DNA from: Novosphingobium capsulatum NBRC 12533
GTDB taxonomy: Bacteria; Pseudomonadota; Alphaproteobacteria; Sphingomonadales; Sphingomonadaceae
Direction: 5' to 3'
DNA: 64,000 bases
Assembly: GCF_001598375.1 (NCBI RefSeq)
Contig: NZ_BCYV01000009.1
Span: forward strand, 62,001 to 126,000
Shown: piece after piece, positions 8,889-17,040 of the stretch
Layout: each line of letters opens with the position of its first letter
Numbering within the stretch: the first letter of the stretch is position 1
Program-made: the position numbers and the translations under genes
The notes under the pieces: model-generated
The model's input: the letters and a program-made list of their open reading frames with translations, nothing else
What the model was told of the DNA's origin: nothing
Database searches by the model: none

Positions 8889-9662
8889 TCAAGCCGAGGC
8901 AGTCAAAAATGAAACCAGTTCCGCGCCCAGTTCGGGCCGGGTGACACAGCCCATGTGCGTGCCGGGAATGGTGGCGCGGCGCGCATTGGGCAGCGCCGCG
9001 GCGAGATGGTCGGCCGAACCGTTGTCGTTGTCCTGATCGCCGCACAAGACCAGCGTGGGCATGGTGATCGCGGCCAGCGCCTGGGGATCGGTATCCTCCA
9101 TCGCGCCCAGCAACTGGCGCACGGCGGCGCGATCGATTCCGCTGCTCTTGAGGAACTGCTGCGAAAGATAGGCCGGATCGCCATGGCGGATCGTGCCGAA
9201 GCGATCGATCACGTCGCGAAAGAAGGCCAGGCGCTGGTTCCAGCCGGCTAGTCCTTCCAGCCCCATCCCGGCCAGCACCAGCCGGCGCGGTGTCAGCCGT
9301 TGCAACGGCGGCGCGGCGATCACGCTGCGTGCCGCAGTGCGGGCGCCAAGCGAAAATCCGACCAGATCGAAATCATCCAGGCCCAGGTGGGTCACCAGCG
9401 CCTGGGCATCGCGGGCCAGGACATCAGACGGATAGGCTTCTGCCGCGTGCGGCGCCGCGCTTTGCCCATGGGCGCGCAGATCGGGCATCAGGCAGCGAAA
9501 ACCGGCGGCAGCCAGTTGCGCCGCCGTGCCGAACTTGATCCAGTTGATCTCGGCCGAAGAAAACAGCCCGTGCAGCAGGATGACCGGGCGCCCGGCGCCC
9601 ATTTCATGCAGCGCTAGGCGAGCGCCATCGAAACCGTCAAAAAACGTGGTGGTCTTTTCCAT
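8889..9662 (-). CDS. Alpha/beta hydrolase
   Basis: 257 residues with the full alpha/beta-hydrolase pattern: oxyanion motif LLHGLFSS (29-36), nucleophile elbow GFSLG with Ser104, acid in CGDQD (208-210) and His235 in GTHMG. No signal peptide. The start ATG shares a base with the stop of the upstream permease gene (TGATG), so the two are translationally coupled. The substrate is unknown; esterase or haloperoxidase-like annotations would be equally possible. Confidence 0.85.
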   Translation of the reverse strand: MEKTTTFFDGFDGARLALHEMGAGRPVILLHGLFSSAEINWIKFGTAAQLAAAGFRCLMPDLRAHGQSAAPHAAEAYPSDVLARDAQALVTHLGLDDFDLVGFSLGARTAARSVIAAPPLQRLTPRRLVLAGMGLEGLAGWNQRLAFFRDVIDRFGTIRHGDPAYLSQQFLKSSGIDRAAVRQLLGAMEDTDPQALAAITMPTLVLCGDQDNDNGSADHLAAALPNARRATIPGTHMGCVTRPELGAELVSFLTASA

Positions 9663-10462
9663 CAGGTCAGCAACTTGATCCCGGATACGAACAGAACGGC
9701 GGCCAGCGCCGGGCGCAGGATACGATCGGGCGCGCGGGTGGACAACAGGCTGCCGATGATCACCCCGGGGATAGAGCCAAGCAGCAGCGCCACGAGCAGC
9801 GCCAGGTTAACATCGCCAATGATCCAATGGCCGAAACCGGCCACCATGGTCAGCGGCACGGCATGGGCGATATCGGTGCCGACAATGCGGGAGATACGCA
9901 GGGTAGGATAGAGCATGAGCAGCGCAGTGACGCCGATCGCCCCTGCCCCCACCGACGAGATCGACACCAGCACGCCCAGAACAGCACCCAGCAGCACTGT
10001 CGCCCAGACCGGCTTGGCCTCGTCAGCCGTGCCCAGGCCCACCTGCGTTGCGTCGACATGGCGGACCATCGCCACGATCCGCTTTTGAAACAGCGTGGCG
10101 ATCGAGGTGAGGATCAGCATTACCCCGAGAACCAGCAGGATGGTGTGGCTGGTGTGCCCGCCCACCTTGCCCGCCCACGATAGCACGACCAGCGCGGCAA
10201 TCGCTGCGGGCACGCTGCCTGCCGCCAGGCGCGCCATGATTGGCCAATCGATCGTGTTGCGCTTGCCATGCACGGTAGAGCCGACCACCTTGGTCAGCGA
10301 GGCAAACAGCAGATCGGTGCCCACCGCCGTGCCGGGGTTGATCCCGAAGATCAGCACCAGGATCGGGGTCATCAACGACCCGCCGCCCACACCTGTCAGG
10401 CCCACGAGAATGCCAACCAGCAGGCCGGCAACCGCGTGAAGGGCATCGAAGTGTGCGAACAT
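9662..10462 (-). CDS. TauE/SafE (TSUP) family permease
   Basis: 266 residues with about eight hydrophobic helices. GLVGILVGLTGVGGGSLMTPIL near the N-terminus is the glycine-rich TauE/SafE signature, repeated in the second half (VSISSVGAGAIGVTALLMLYP). The family exports or imports sulfur oxyanions and organosulfonates. The ATG at 10462 has an excellent GGAGGG four bases upstream and is preferred over the longer frame to 10537. The downstream hydrolase is coupled to it, which may hint at a shared substrate, but that is inference. Confidence 0.87.
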   Translation of the reverse strand: MFAHFDALHAVAGLLVGILVGLTGVGGGSLMTPILVLIFGINPGTAVGTDLLFASLTKVVGSTVHGKRNTIDWPIMARLAAGSVPAAIAALVVLSWAGKVGGHTSHTILLVLGVMLILTSIATLFQKRIVAMVRHVDATQVGLGTADEAKPVWATVLLGAVLGVLVSISSVGAGAIGVTALLMLYPTLRISRIVGTDIAHAVPLTMVAGFGHWIIGDVNLALLVALLLGSIPGVIIGSLLSTRAPDRILRPALAAVLFVSGIKLLT

Positions 10463-10759
10463 TGTCCCTCCGGCGACGTGCAAAGACCAACCTGGCCCTT
10501 GACGGCGGCCATACTGGCGTGGGGTGCGCTTCGGCAATGCCTATAGCGCCAATCTCTAGTTTCGGGGTTGGCATTCTTTCTTTTGCGCAGGTCCAGCGCA
10601 ACCCCGCATCACTCGCTTTGCCGCACAGCAGGCACGCCTCTGCGCCAAACCGCATCGCGTTGACGATGAACCGAAAGGCCGGCGGAACGCAAACCGGCTG
10701 CTTGCGGTTCCCCCTGCCAACACGGCCGCACACGGCCATCCCATAGTGGAGATCGTTCG

Positions 10760-11422
10760 ATGACCAAGACCAAGCTCGTCGCGCCGCTGCTGGCGGCCAC
10801 TGCCATGATCGCCGGTTTCTCGGCCCCCGCCCATGCCACCGGCAAGGCCGAACGCGCCCGCCAGGCGATTGCCGCCGCGCAGGCCAAGATCGATACCGCC
10901 GAACAGCTCGGCACTGCCGAATTCCGCCCGGGTGAAACCGCGCAGGCCAAGGCAGCGCTGGCCCACGCCCAGGAAAATCTGTCGGCCGGCCACAAGCCGG
11001 AAGCGATCGATGATGCCATCCACGCCTCGGCCCTTGCCGATACCGCAATTGGCATGATGCAGAAGCACAAGGCCGACATGGCCGCGCGCCAGTCGGCCGC
11101 AGCCGTTGCCAACGCCCAGGCCCAGGCTGACGCCGCGCAGCAGCAGGCCGATGCCGCCAACGCCCGTGCCGATGTGGCCACCGCGGCCGCGCAGTCTTCG
11201 GCAGCTGACGCCGCCGCTGCCCGCCAGGCCGCTGCCGTGGCGCTGACCACGCCGCAGCCCGCCCCGGCCACGGTGGAAACCACCGTCACCACGCAGGGCG
11301 CAGCCCGCGCGCCGGTGAAGAAGGTCACGGTGCGCAAGGTGGCCCGCCGCACCACGCATACCCCGGTGCGCACGGCTTCCGCCGCCAGCACGGTGACCAC
11401 CACCACCCGCGTCACGCAGTAA
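10760..11422 (+). CDS. Secreted alanine-rich protein, DUF4398-like
   Basis: 220 residues. Signal peptide MTKTKLVAPLLAATAMIAGFSAPAHA, then a helical region (ARQAIAAAQAKIDTAEQLGTAEFRPGETAQAKAALAHAQENLSAG in part) of the kind seen in DUF4398 envelope proteins. A long Ala/Gln coiled coil follows (residues ~105-160), with a basic, Thr-rich tail (KKVTVRKVARR). It is probably a periplasmic or outer-membrane-associated structural protein. GGAG lies upstream of the start. It stands alone, converging with asd on a shared terminator. Function unknown. Confidence 0.7.
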   Translation: MTKTKLVAPLLAATAMIAGFSAPAHATGKAERARQAIAAAQAKIDTAEQLGTAEFRPGETAQAKAALAHAQENLSAGHKPEAIDDAIHASALADTAIGMMQKHKADMAARQSAAAVANAQAQADAAQQQADAANARADVATAAAQSSAADAAAARQAAAVALTTPQPAPATVETTVTTQGAARAPVKKVTVRKVARRTTHTPVRTASAASTVTTTTRVTQ

Positions 11423-11440
11423 TCTGCGTAGCCACAAACA

Positions 11441-11479
11441 AAAAGGCCCCGGTATCCAGCGCGGATACCGAGGCCTTTT
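11441..11479. terminator. Bidirectional terminator between the DUF4398-like gene and asd
   Basis: AAAAGGCC(C)CGGTATCC, a five-base loop, then GGATACCG(A)GGCCTTTT. The long stem with A and T runs at its ends serves both convergent genes. Confidence 0.9.
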
Positions 11480-11502
11480 CTATACCCACAAGGTGTACCA
11501 GC

Positions 11503-12528
11503 TCACCCCTTCTTGAGGTGGCGACGGCCCAGCAGTTCGGCAATCTGCACGGCATTGAGCGCCGCGCCCTTGCGCAGGTTGTCAGACACGCACCACAGCG
11601 ACAGGCCGTTGTCGACAGTGGAGTCTTCGCGCACGCGCGAGACATAGGTGGCATAATCACCCACGCATTCCACCGGCGTGACATAGCCGCCGTCCTCGCG
11701 CTTATCGACCAGCATCACGCCCGGCGCCTCGCGCAGCAGGTCCTGGGCTTCGACGGCCGAGATTTCGTCCTCGAACTCCAGGTTGATCGCTTCGGAGTGA
11801 CCGATGAACACCGGCACACGCACGCAGGTTGCCGTGACCTTGACCTTGGGATCGAGGATCTTCTTGGTTTCGGCCACCATCTTCCACTCTTCCTTGGTCG
11901 AACCATCATCCAGGAAGCTGTCGATGTGCGGGATCACGTTGAAAGCGATCTGCTTGGTGAACTTCTTGGGTTCGACCTGGTCGCCCACGAAGATCGCGCG
12001 GCTCTGCTCGAACAGTTCGTCCATGCCTTCCTTGCCGGCGCCCGACACCGACTGGTAGGTGGCCACGACCACGCGCTTGATCTTGGCCTTGTCGTGCAGC
12101 GGCTTGAGCGCCACGACCATCTGCGCGGTGGAGCAGTTGGGGTTGGCGATGATGTTGCGCGCCTTGTACCCGTCGATCGCGTCGGGGTTCACTTCGGGCA
12201 CGATCAGCGGCACGTCCGGGTCCATGCGATAGAGCGACGAGTTGTCGATCACCACGCAGCCCTGCGATGCGGCCTTGGGCGCATAGATCTTGGTCGGCGC
12301 AGAGCCTGCGGCAAACAGCGCGATATCCCAGCCGGTGAAGTCGAAATGCTCGACATTCTGCACCTTGAGCTTCTTGCCGGTTTCACCGAAATCGATCTCG
12401 CTGCCCTGCGAGCGCGAAGAGGCCAGCACCGCGATCTCGTCGATCGGAAATTCGCGCTCGGCCAGGATGTTGAGCATCTCACGGCCAACATTGCCCGTCG
12501 CACCCACCACTACAACCCGATAACCCAT
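11503..12528 (-). CDS. asd: Aspartate-semialdehyde dehydrogenase
   Basis: 341 residues. It catalyses NADPH reduction of aspartyl phosphate at the branch to lysine/diaminopimelate, threonine and methionine. The Rossmann motif VVGATGNVGREML is at residues 8-20 and the catalytic Cys132 lies in NPNCSTAQ. The downstream VSGAGKEGMDEL and HIDSFLDDGSTKEE stretches match the enzyme. The ATG at 12528 was chosen as it begins the family N-terminus; the frame continues upstream but that part is shadow of the neighbouring peptidase region. dapF, a later lysine/DAP step, is at 21579. Confidence 0.96.
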   Translation of the reverse strand: MGYRVVVVGATGNVGREMLNILAEREFPIDEIAVLASSRSQGSEIDFGETGKKLKVQNVEHFDFTGWDIALFAAGSAPTKIYAPKAASQGCVVIDNSSLYRMDPDVPLIVPEVNPDAIDGYKARNIIANPNCSTAQMVVALKPLHDKAKIKRVVVATYQSVSGAGKEGMDELFEQSRAIFVGDQVEPKKFTKQIAFNVIPHIDSFLDDGSTKEEWKMVAETKKILDPKVKVTATCVRVPVFIGHSEAINLEFEDEISAVEAQDLLREAPGVMLVDKREDGGYVTPVECVGDYATYVSRVREDSTVDNGLSLWCVSDNLRKGAALNAVQIAELLGRRHLKKG

Positions 12529-12626
12529 GATACCTGTCACTCCCTTGCGGGCGCCTTGCGCGCGCCCGTTCCTTAGCGGCTGGTTCCAACCAGCCAAGCG
12601 AAAGGGGCTTTTGCCCCCCAAACGTC

Positions 12627-14888
12627 TTATTTGCCGCTGCCCGCGCCGTTGCGGTCGAGAAAGCGGAACATAGTCTCGTAGAGATGCTGGCTCACCTTGG
12701 GCCCGCTGATGCGGTGGGTGTAGCCGGGATAGAGCATCATCTCGAACGGAATGGCCTCGCCCTGCATCTTGGCGATCAGCGCGGTGCTGTTCTCGAACAC
12801 CACGTTGTCGTCGGCCATGCCGTGGACCAGCAGCAACGGATCGCGGATCTGCCCGGTTTGCTCCAGCGCGCCGGCGGCCTTGTAAACCTCGGGCACCTGC
12901 TTGGGATTGCCGAGATAACGCTCGGTATAGGCGGTATCGTAAAGCTCCCACTTGGTGACCGGCGCCACGGCGATGCCCGCAGCCCAGACGCCAGGATGCG
13001 CTTCGAGCATCTTGACCGTCATGTAGCCGCCATAGGACCAGCCAAACGTGCTGACGCGCGCGGGATCGACATAGGGCTGGGTCTTGAGCCACTGCGCACC
13101 CGCCAGTTGGTCTTCCACCTCGACCGTGCCCATCGCGTGCCAGATCTTGCTGCCGAAATCGACGCCACGGTTTTCCGAGCCGCGGTTGTCCAGCGCGAAA
13201 TAGATATAGCCCTTGGCCACAATCGCCTGGGCCAGCGCGCCCTGCCAGCCCTTGTGCACCACGTTCGCGGTGGGGCCGCCATAGTGATAGGTGAACACCG
13301 GATAGCGCTTGCCCGGCACCATCGGCGGGGTGATCATCATGTAGTGCAGCGGCGTGCCGTCTGCCGCCGCGATCGTGCCGAACGTGGCGGGACGATGCGC
13401 CGCCAGATAGGGGGCATAGGCGTGGGCCGCGTCCACTTTGTTTTCCTCGATCCACGCCAGCCGCTTGCCATGGGCATCGGCCAGATAGGATTGCGGCGGC
13501 TGCGCATCGGCGCTGCGCGTGACGATCAGGGCCTGGCCCTTGCCGTCCATGCTCGCCTTGTTGTCAAAGGCCAGGTCGGTCAGCCGCGCGATCTTGTCGG
13601 GCGCGGTGAGCGACAGGGCATAGACCTGCCCGGCCAGCACATCGTCGCGCGTGCCAGCGAAATAGACGCGGCCGGTCTTCTGGTCCACGCCAACCAGGTC
13701 GGTGACGACCCAGTCACCCTTGGTCAGCTGCTGCCAGCGGCCATCCTTGAAGCGGCGATAGAGATGGCCAAAGCCATCGCGTTCCGACCACCAGATCAGG
13801 CTGCCATCATCGAGGAAGCGATAGTTGCTCGACAGGTTGATCCAGCTCTTCTCGTGCGCCTGCTCGGTGAACAACACTTGCGAAGCACCGGTCGCCGGGT
13901 CCACCGCCAGCATATCGAGCCGGGTCTGCGCGCGGTCCAGCCGCTGGACATAGAGCGTCTTGCCATCGCTCGCCCAATCGACGCGCCCCAGATAGATGTC
14001 CTTGTCCGCCCCCAGGTCGACCTGAACGCGATGGCCGCCATCGGGATCCATCAGCCACAGCGAGACATCGGCATTGGCGCCGCCCGCCGCGGGATAGCGC
14101 TGGTCATAAGTGCGCGTGCCATCGGCGCCGATCGCCGCACGCGTCACCACGCCCACGGCCGCCTCGTCAAAGCGTTCCACGGCCAGGCGCTTTTCATCGG
14201 GCGCCCACCAGAACCCGCTCATGCGGTTGAGTTCTTCCTGGGCAACGAACTCCGCCTCGCCCCAGTGGACGGTTTCGGCGCTTTCCTCGGGCGTGATCGC
14301 GCGCGGCGGCGCCTTGCCATCAGCCGGTGCGATCCACAGCCGGCGATCGCGCACGAAGGCCAGGGTATCGCCCTGCGGCCCCAGGCGCGGGTTCAACTCG
14401 CCCCCGGTGGTGCCGGCGATCTTGCGCTCCTTGCCATCAAGGCCAGCGAGCAGCAGTTCGCCATCGAGCGGCACCAGCACGGTCTTGCTGTCACTCGCCC
14501 AGTCATAGCTGACGATACCCTTGAGATCGCCGATGCGCTGGCGCTCGCGCTGCATCTTTTCCGCTTCGCTCAACACCCGGCCCGACGACAGCTTGAGCGA
14601 ATCGACCAGCATCGACCACTTGCCGGTCTTGCGATCAAAGCCCCACAGGTCGAACCGCTCGCGATCGTCGGCGCGGTTCTTGAGCAGGGTGAGATAGCGC
14701 CCATCGGGCGACAGCTGCACGCCGCGCGGGGTGGGTCCGTTGAGCGAGGGGCTGGCGAACACCCGTTCGAGCGTTAGCACGGGGGCGGCGCTGGGCGCGG
14801 TCACCGGGGCTGTTCCAGCAGGGGCTGCATGGGCAAGAACAGGGGCGCAGACCAGCGCCGTGGCAAGCAGGTGAAGGCGGAATTGCAT
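12627..14888 (-). CDS. S9 family prolyl dipeptidyl-peptidase (DPP IV type)
   Basis: 753 residues. Signal peptide at the N-terminus (MQFRLHLLATALVCAPVLAHA), then a beta-propeller domain of the DPP IV N-terminal type (residues ~100-490) and an alpha/beta-hydrolase catalytic domain. The catalytic residues are in place: Ser618 in GWSYGGY, Asp693 in HGMADDNV and His725 in GYTHRI. The EE motif that anchors the substrate amino terminus is present (FVAQEELNRMSGFWW). It is therefore an exported dipeptidyl aminopeptidase acting after proline or alanine. Single gene. Confidence 0.93.
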   Translation of the reverse strand: MQFRLHLLATALVCAPVLAHAAPAGTAPVTAPSAAPVLTLERVFASPSLNGPTPRGVQLSPDGRYLTLLKNRADDRERFDLWGFDRKTGKWSMLVDSLKLSSGRVLSEAEKMQRERQRIGDLKGIVSYDWASDSKTVLVPLDGELLLAGLDGKERKIAGTTGGELNPRLGPQGDTLAFVRDRRLWIAPADGKAPPRAITPEESAETVHWGEAEFVAQEELNRMSGFWWAPDEKRLAVERFDEAAVGVVTRAAIGADGTRTYDQRYPAAGGANADVSLWLMDPDGGHRVQVDLGADKDIYLGRVDWASDGKTLYVQRLDRAQTRLDMLAVDPATGASQVLFTEQAHEKSWINLSSNYRFLDDGSLIWWSERDGFGHLYRRFKDGRWQQLTKGDWVVTDLVGVDQKTGRVYFAGTRDDVLAGQVYALSLTAPDKIARLTDLAFDNKASMDGKGQALIVTRSADAQPPQSYLADAHGKRLAWIEENKVDAAHAYAPYLAAHRPATFGTIAAADGTPLHYMMITPPMVPGKRYPVFTYHYGGPTANVVHKGWQGALAQAIVAKGYIYFALDNRGSENRGVDFGSKIWHAMGTVEVEDQLAGAQWLKTQPYVDPARVSTFGWSYGGYMTVKMLEAHPGVWAAGIAVAPVTKWELYDTAYTERYLGNPKQVPEVYKAAGALEQTGQIRDPLLLVHGMADDNVVFENSTALIAKMQGEAIPFEMMLYPGYTHRISGPKVSQHLYETMFRFLDRNGAGSGK

Positions 14889-14912
14889 GGCAAGGGGATG
14901 TTCCCGATAAGC

Positions 14913-14951
14913 AAAAAAGGCGCCCTGGCGGATATGCCAGGACGCCTTTTT
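14913..14951 (-). terminator. Intrinsic terminator after rplS
   Basis: Stem formed by AAAAAAGGCGCCCTGGC and GCCAGGACGCCTTTTT with one mismatch. On the minus strand it ends in six T. It lies 33 bases past the rplS stop and ends the ffh-rpsP-rimM-vapBC-trmD-rplS series. Confidence 0.9.
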
Positions 14952-14983
14952 CACGGTCATTTCCGTGTCGCGGCGGCGGCTTC

Positions 14984-15364
14984 TCAGCCTTCCTGGCCGG
15001 GGCGCGTGTCACGGCGCTCGGCAATACGGGCGCTTTTGCCGGTACGGCCGCGAAGGTAGTACAGCTTCGCACGACGCACCACGCCCCGACGGACGACGGT
15101 AATCGAATCGATGTTGGGCGAGTAGAGCGGGAACACGCGTTCCACGCCTTCGCCGAACGAGATCTTGCGAACGGTGAAGTTGGAGCCCATGCCGCGATTC
15201 GAACGCGCGATCACGACGCCTTCATAGGCCTGAACGCGGGTGCGCTCGCCTTCAACGACGCGCACGCCGACGCGCACGGTGTCACCAGCGCGGAATTCGG
15301 GGATGGTCTTCGACGCCTTGAATTCGGCGATCGCTTCAGCTTCAATCTGCTGAATCAGGTTCAT
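14984..15364 (-). CDS. rplS: 50S ribosomal protein L19
   Basis: 126 residues. The sequence ([29 protein letters not shown] in part, then [21 protein letters not shown]) is unmistakable L19, which sits at the 30S-50S interface. Its start codon lies 23 bases inside the end of trmD, so the two reading frames overlap and are likely translationally coupled. It is the last gene of the operon. Confidence 0.98.
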   Translation of the reverse strand: MNLIQQIEAEAIAEFKASKTIPEFRAGDTVRVGVRVVEGERTRVQAYEGVVIARSNRGMGSNFTVRKISFGEGVERVFPLYSPNIDSITVVRRGVVRRAKLYYLRGRTGKSARIAERRDTRPGQEG

Positions 15365-16247
15365 TTTTCAAACGTCCTGCACTTTTTTGCCGCGCGCCAG
15401 AGGCAGACTGGACCCGAACGCCGACGTGGCGCTCCCAAAGATCCGGCCTGCGTAACCGTGTGTCATCCTCGGACTGGCGTTGCCGCCATTCCGCGATCTT
15501 CGCATGATCCCCCGATCGCAGCACTTGCGGGATCGTGCGCCCTTCCCATTCCTGGGGGCGGGTATAGTGGGGATATTCGAGCAGCCCGTTTTCGAACGAC
15601 TCTTCATGCCCACTAGAAGCCGCGCCCATTACGCCGGGAAGCAGGCGAATGCAAGCATCGAGCAGCATCAGCGCGGCACATTCGCCGCCCGACAGGATGA
15701 TGTCTCCCACCGAGACTTCCTCCACCTGGCGGCCCTCGAATATGCGCTCGTCAAAACCCTCGAACCGGCCGCAGACGACAATGACGCCGGGCCCAGCCGC
15801 CAGCTCGCGCACGCGGGCCTGGGTCAACGGTTTGCCGCGCGGCGTCATCGCGATGACAGGAATGTCCTCCCCGGCCCGGGGAGGGGGACCAGCCGCAGGC
15901 TGGTGGAGGGGATTGGCGTCCTCAAGCGGCGTTTCAGGCTTAGAGTCCCCTCCACCACCGGCTGCGCCGGCGGTCCCCCTCCCCGTATCGGGGAGGATCT
16001 TCTGCAGCATCACCCCCCGCGCATGGTCGATCGCCTTGGCCAGCACGTCCACGCGCAGCACCATCCCTGCCCCGCCGCCCGCAGGCGTATCATCAACGGT
16101 GCGGTGCTTGTCGGCGGCAAAGTCGCGGATCTGCACGGGGTCGAGCGTCCACTTCCCCTCCCCCAGCGCGCGCCCGGCCAGGCTCACGCCCAGCGGCCCG
16201 GGAAACATCTCGGGGTAAAGCGTGAGAACGGCAGCGTGGAAGGTCAT
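15342..16247 (-). CDS. trmD: tRNA (guanine-N1)-methyltransferase with an in-frame repeat insertion
   Basis: 301 residues against ~245-255 in most relatives. TrmD methylates G37 of tRNAs reading CUN, CCN and CGG, using a trefoil-knot SAM site. The knot is visible: [29 protein letters not shown] and [14 protein letters not shown]. The position equivalent to catalytic Asp169 of the E. coli enzyme reads Glu (HEESFENG). About 45 extra residues rich in Gly and Pro (residues ~82-130) are encoded by an inverted pair of palindromic repeats (15865-15997), inserted between the N-terminal domain helix and the strand leading to [10 protein letters not shown]. The C-terminus runs 23 bases into rplS. Confidence 0.95.
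   Translation of the reverse strand: MTFHAAVLTLYPEMFPGPLGVSLAGRALGEGKWTLDPVQIRDFAADKHRTVDDTPAGGGAGMVLRVDVLAKAIDHARGVMLQKILPDTGRGTAGAAGGGGDSKPETPLEDANPLHQPAAGPPPRAGEDIPVIAMTPRGKPLTQARVRELAAGPGVIVVCGRFEGFDERIFEGRQVEEVSVGDIILSGGECAALMLLDACIRLLPGVMGAASSGHEESFENGLLEYPHYTRPQEWEGRTIPQVLRSGDHAKIAEWRQRQSEDDTRLRRPDLWERHVGVRVQSASGARQKSAGRLKNEPDSAD
15865..15997. repeat. Inverted pair of palindromic repeats inside trmD
   Basis: Copy B (15865-15911, TCCTCCCCGG...CAGCCGCAGGCTGG...) and copy C (15947-15997, the same element in reverse orientation) are separated by a 35-base spacer. Each copy is itself made of two nested hairpins: GGGGAGG/CCTCCCC and CCAGCC-GCA-GGCTGG. A third copy lies at 16270-16315. This family (GGGGAGGGGGACCAGCC...) is recognisable as an intergenic repeat of Caulobacter- and Sphingomonas-like genomes. 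Here it is translated in frame as part of TrmD without a stop codon. Confidence 0.9.
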
Positions 16248-16269
16248 CTACAAAAAAGTCCTGCTCGAT

Positions 16270-16315
16270 CCTCCCCGACACGGGGAGGGGGACCAGCCGC
16301 AGGCTGGTGGAGGGG
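16270..16315 (+). repeat. Third copy of the palindromic repeat, between vapC and trmD
   Basis: CCTCCCCGACACGGGGAGG followed by GACCAGCC-GCA-GGCTGG and GGAGGGG, nearly identical to the copy at 15865-15911 and in the same orientation. It fills much of the 103-base gap between the end of vapC and the start of trmD and could form hairpins in the operon transcript. Confidence 0.9.
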
Positions 16316-16350
16316 CCTTGGCGTGCGGGAGCGGCCTTGGCAACCGTGCT

Positions 16351-16737
16351 TCAATCCGCCCAGTTCTCGATCTTCAACCCCGGCACATCGGCAAAGTCGC
16401 GCTCATTGCGCGTCACCAGTATCAGTCCGCGTTCCAGCGCCTGTACGCCGATCAACCGATCGAAACTTTTGCGCCGAACGCCGATGGCGCGCACCACATC
16501 GCCATAACGACGGGCACAGGCACGGTCGAAATCGAGCGTTTCCAGGCTAGCCACGAAAATATCGATCTTCTTTGCGTCCCGCCCAGGATCGGCAGACGTG
16601 CGTATACCGGCCATCAGTTCGGCGACCGATATCGTGGAAACGAACAGCTTGCCGAAATTCTCGCCCATGCGCGCGGCAAGTGACTCGCTGCGCCCGGCGA
16701 GAAAATCGATGCATGCATTGGTATCGAGCAGGTACAT
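16351..16737 (-). CDS. vapC: PIN-domain toxin (VapC family)
   Basis: 128 residues, the usual VapC length. MYLLDTNACIDFL opens with the first catalytic Asp of the PIN nuclease fold. Further acidic residues follow in SVAELMAG and in the TRNERDFADVPGLKIENW C-terminus, which is typical of VapC. VapC toxins are Mg-dependent RNases that cut tRNAs or rRNA. The start ATG shares a base with the stop of the antitoxin gene (TGATG). The pair is embedded between rimM and trmD in a translation operon, which is unusual. Confidence 0.93.
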   Translation of the reverse strand: MYLLDTNACIDFLAGRSESLAARMGENFGKLFVSTISVAELMAGIRTSADPGRDAKKIDIFVASLETLDFDRACARRYGDVVRAIGVRRKSFDRLIGVQALERGLILVTRNERDFADVPGLKIENWAD

Positions 16738-17009
16738 CAGGCCGCTGCCGGATGGTGCGGCGTGTCGGGCCAGTCATAGTCGCCCTGGTCGGTGTCGCCG
16801 CGCCCCTGCGCCATGAAGGCTTCAGACACGCTGCCAAACAGCCGCAGAAAGGCCTCGCGCGATTGCGCTTTCCGCCAGGCGGTCATGCTGCCATCGGCAT
16901 GGGGAACCACGATCAGTTCCTCGCCCGCCTCGATGCCAAGCCCTTTCGGCAGGCGCAGGGCCACCGAATTGCCGGACTTGAAACTTCGGACAGTGAATTG
17001 CTCGGTCAC
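16737..17009 (-). CDS. vapB: AbrB/MazE-fold antitoxin (VapB family)
   Basis: 90 residues. The N-terminal half (TVRSFKSGNSVALRLPKGLGIEAGEELIVV) is an AbrB/SpoVT-type swapped-hairpin DNA-binding domain. The acidic C-terminal tail (GDTDQGDYDWPD) is the usual toxin-binding segment. Start is GTG at 17009 with a perfect GGAGG five bases upstream. A GTATAT/ATATAC inverted repeat lies immediately upstream and is the probable autoregulatory operator. Confidence 0.88.
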   Translation of the reverse strand: MTEQFTVRSFKSGNSVALRLPKGLGIEAGEELIVVPHADGSMTAWRKAQSREAFLRLFGSVSEAFMAQGRGDTDQGDYDWPDTPHHPAAA

Positions 17010-17019
17010 GGCAACCTCC

Positions 17020-17040
17020 GTATATCCGGGAGGTATATAC
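17020..17040. promoter_or_regulatory. Candidate VapB operator
   Basis: Perfect inverted repeat GTATAT-N9-ATATAC lying 11 bases upstream of the vapB start and touching the rimM stop codon. AbrB-type antitoxins commonly bind such AT-rich palindromes. The whole rimM-vapB gap is only 30 bases, so this element occupies most of it. Confidence 0.55.

Noticed and set aside
12684..14777. 697-codon + strand frame opposite the S9 peptidase
   Set aside because: The catalytic triad and signal peptide lie on the minus strand; the + frame is His/Arg-rich noise.
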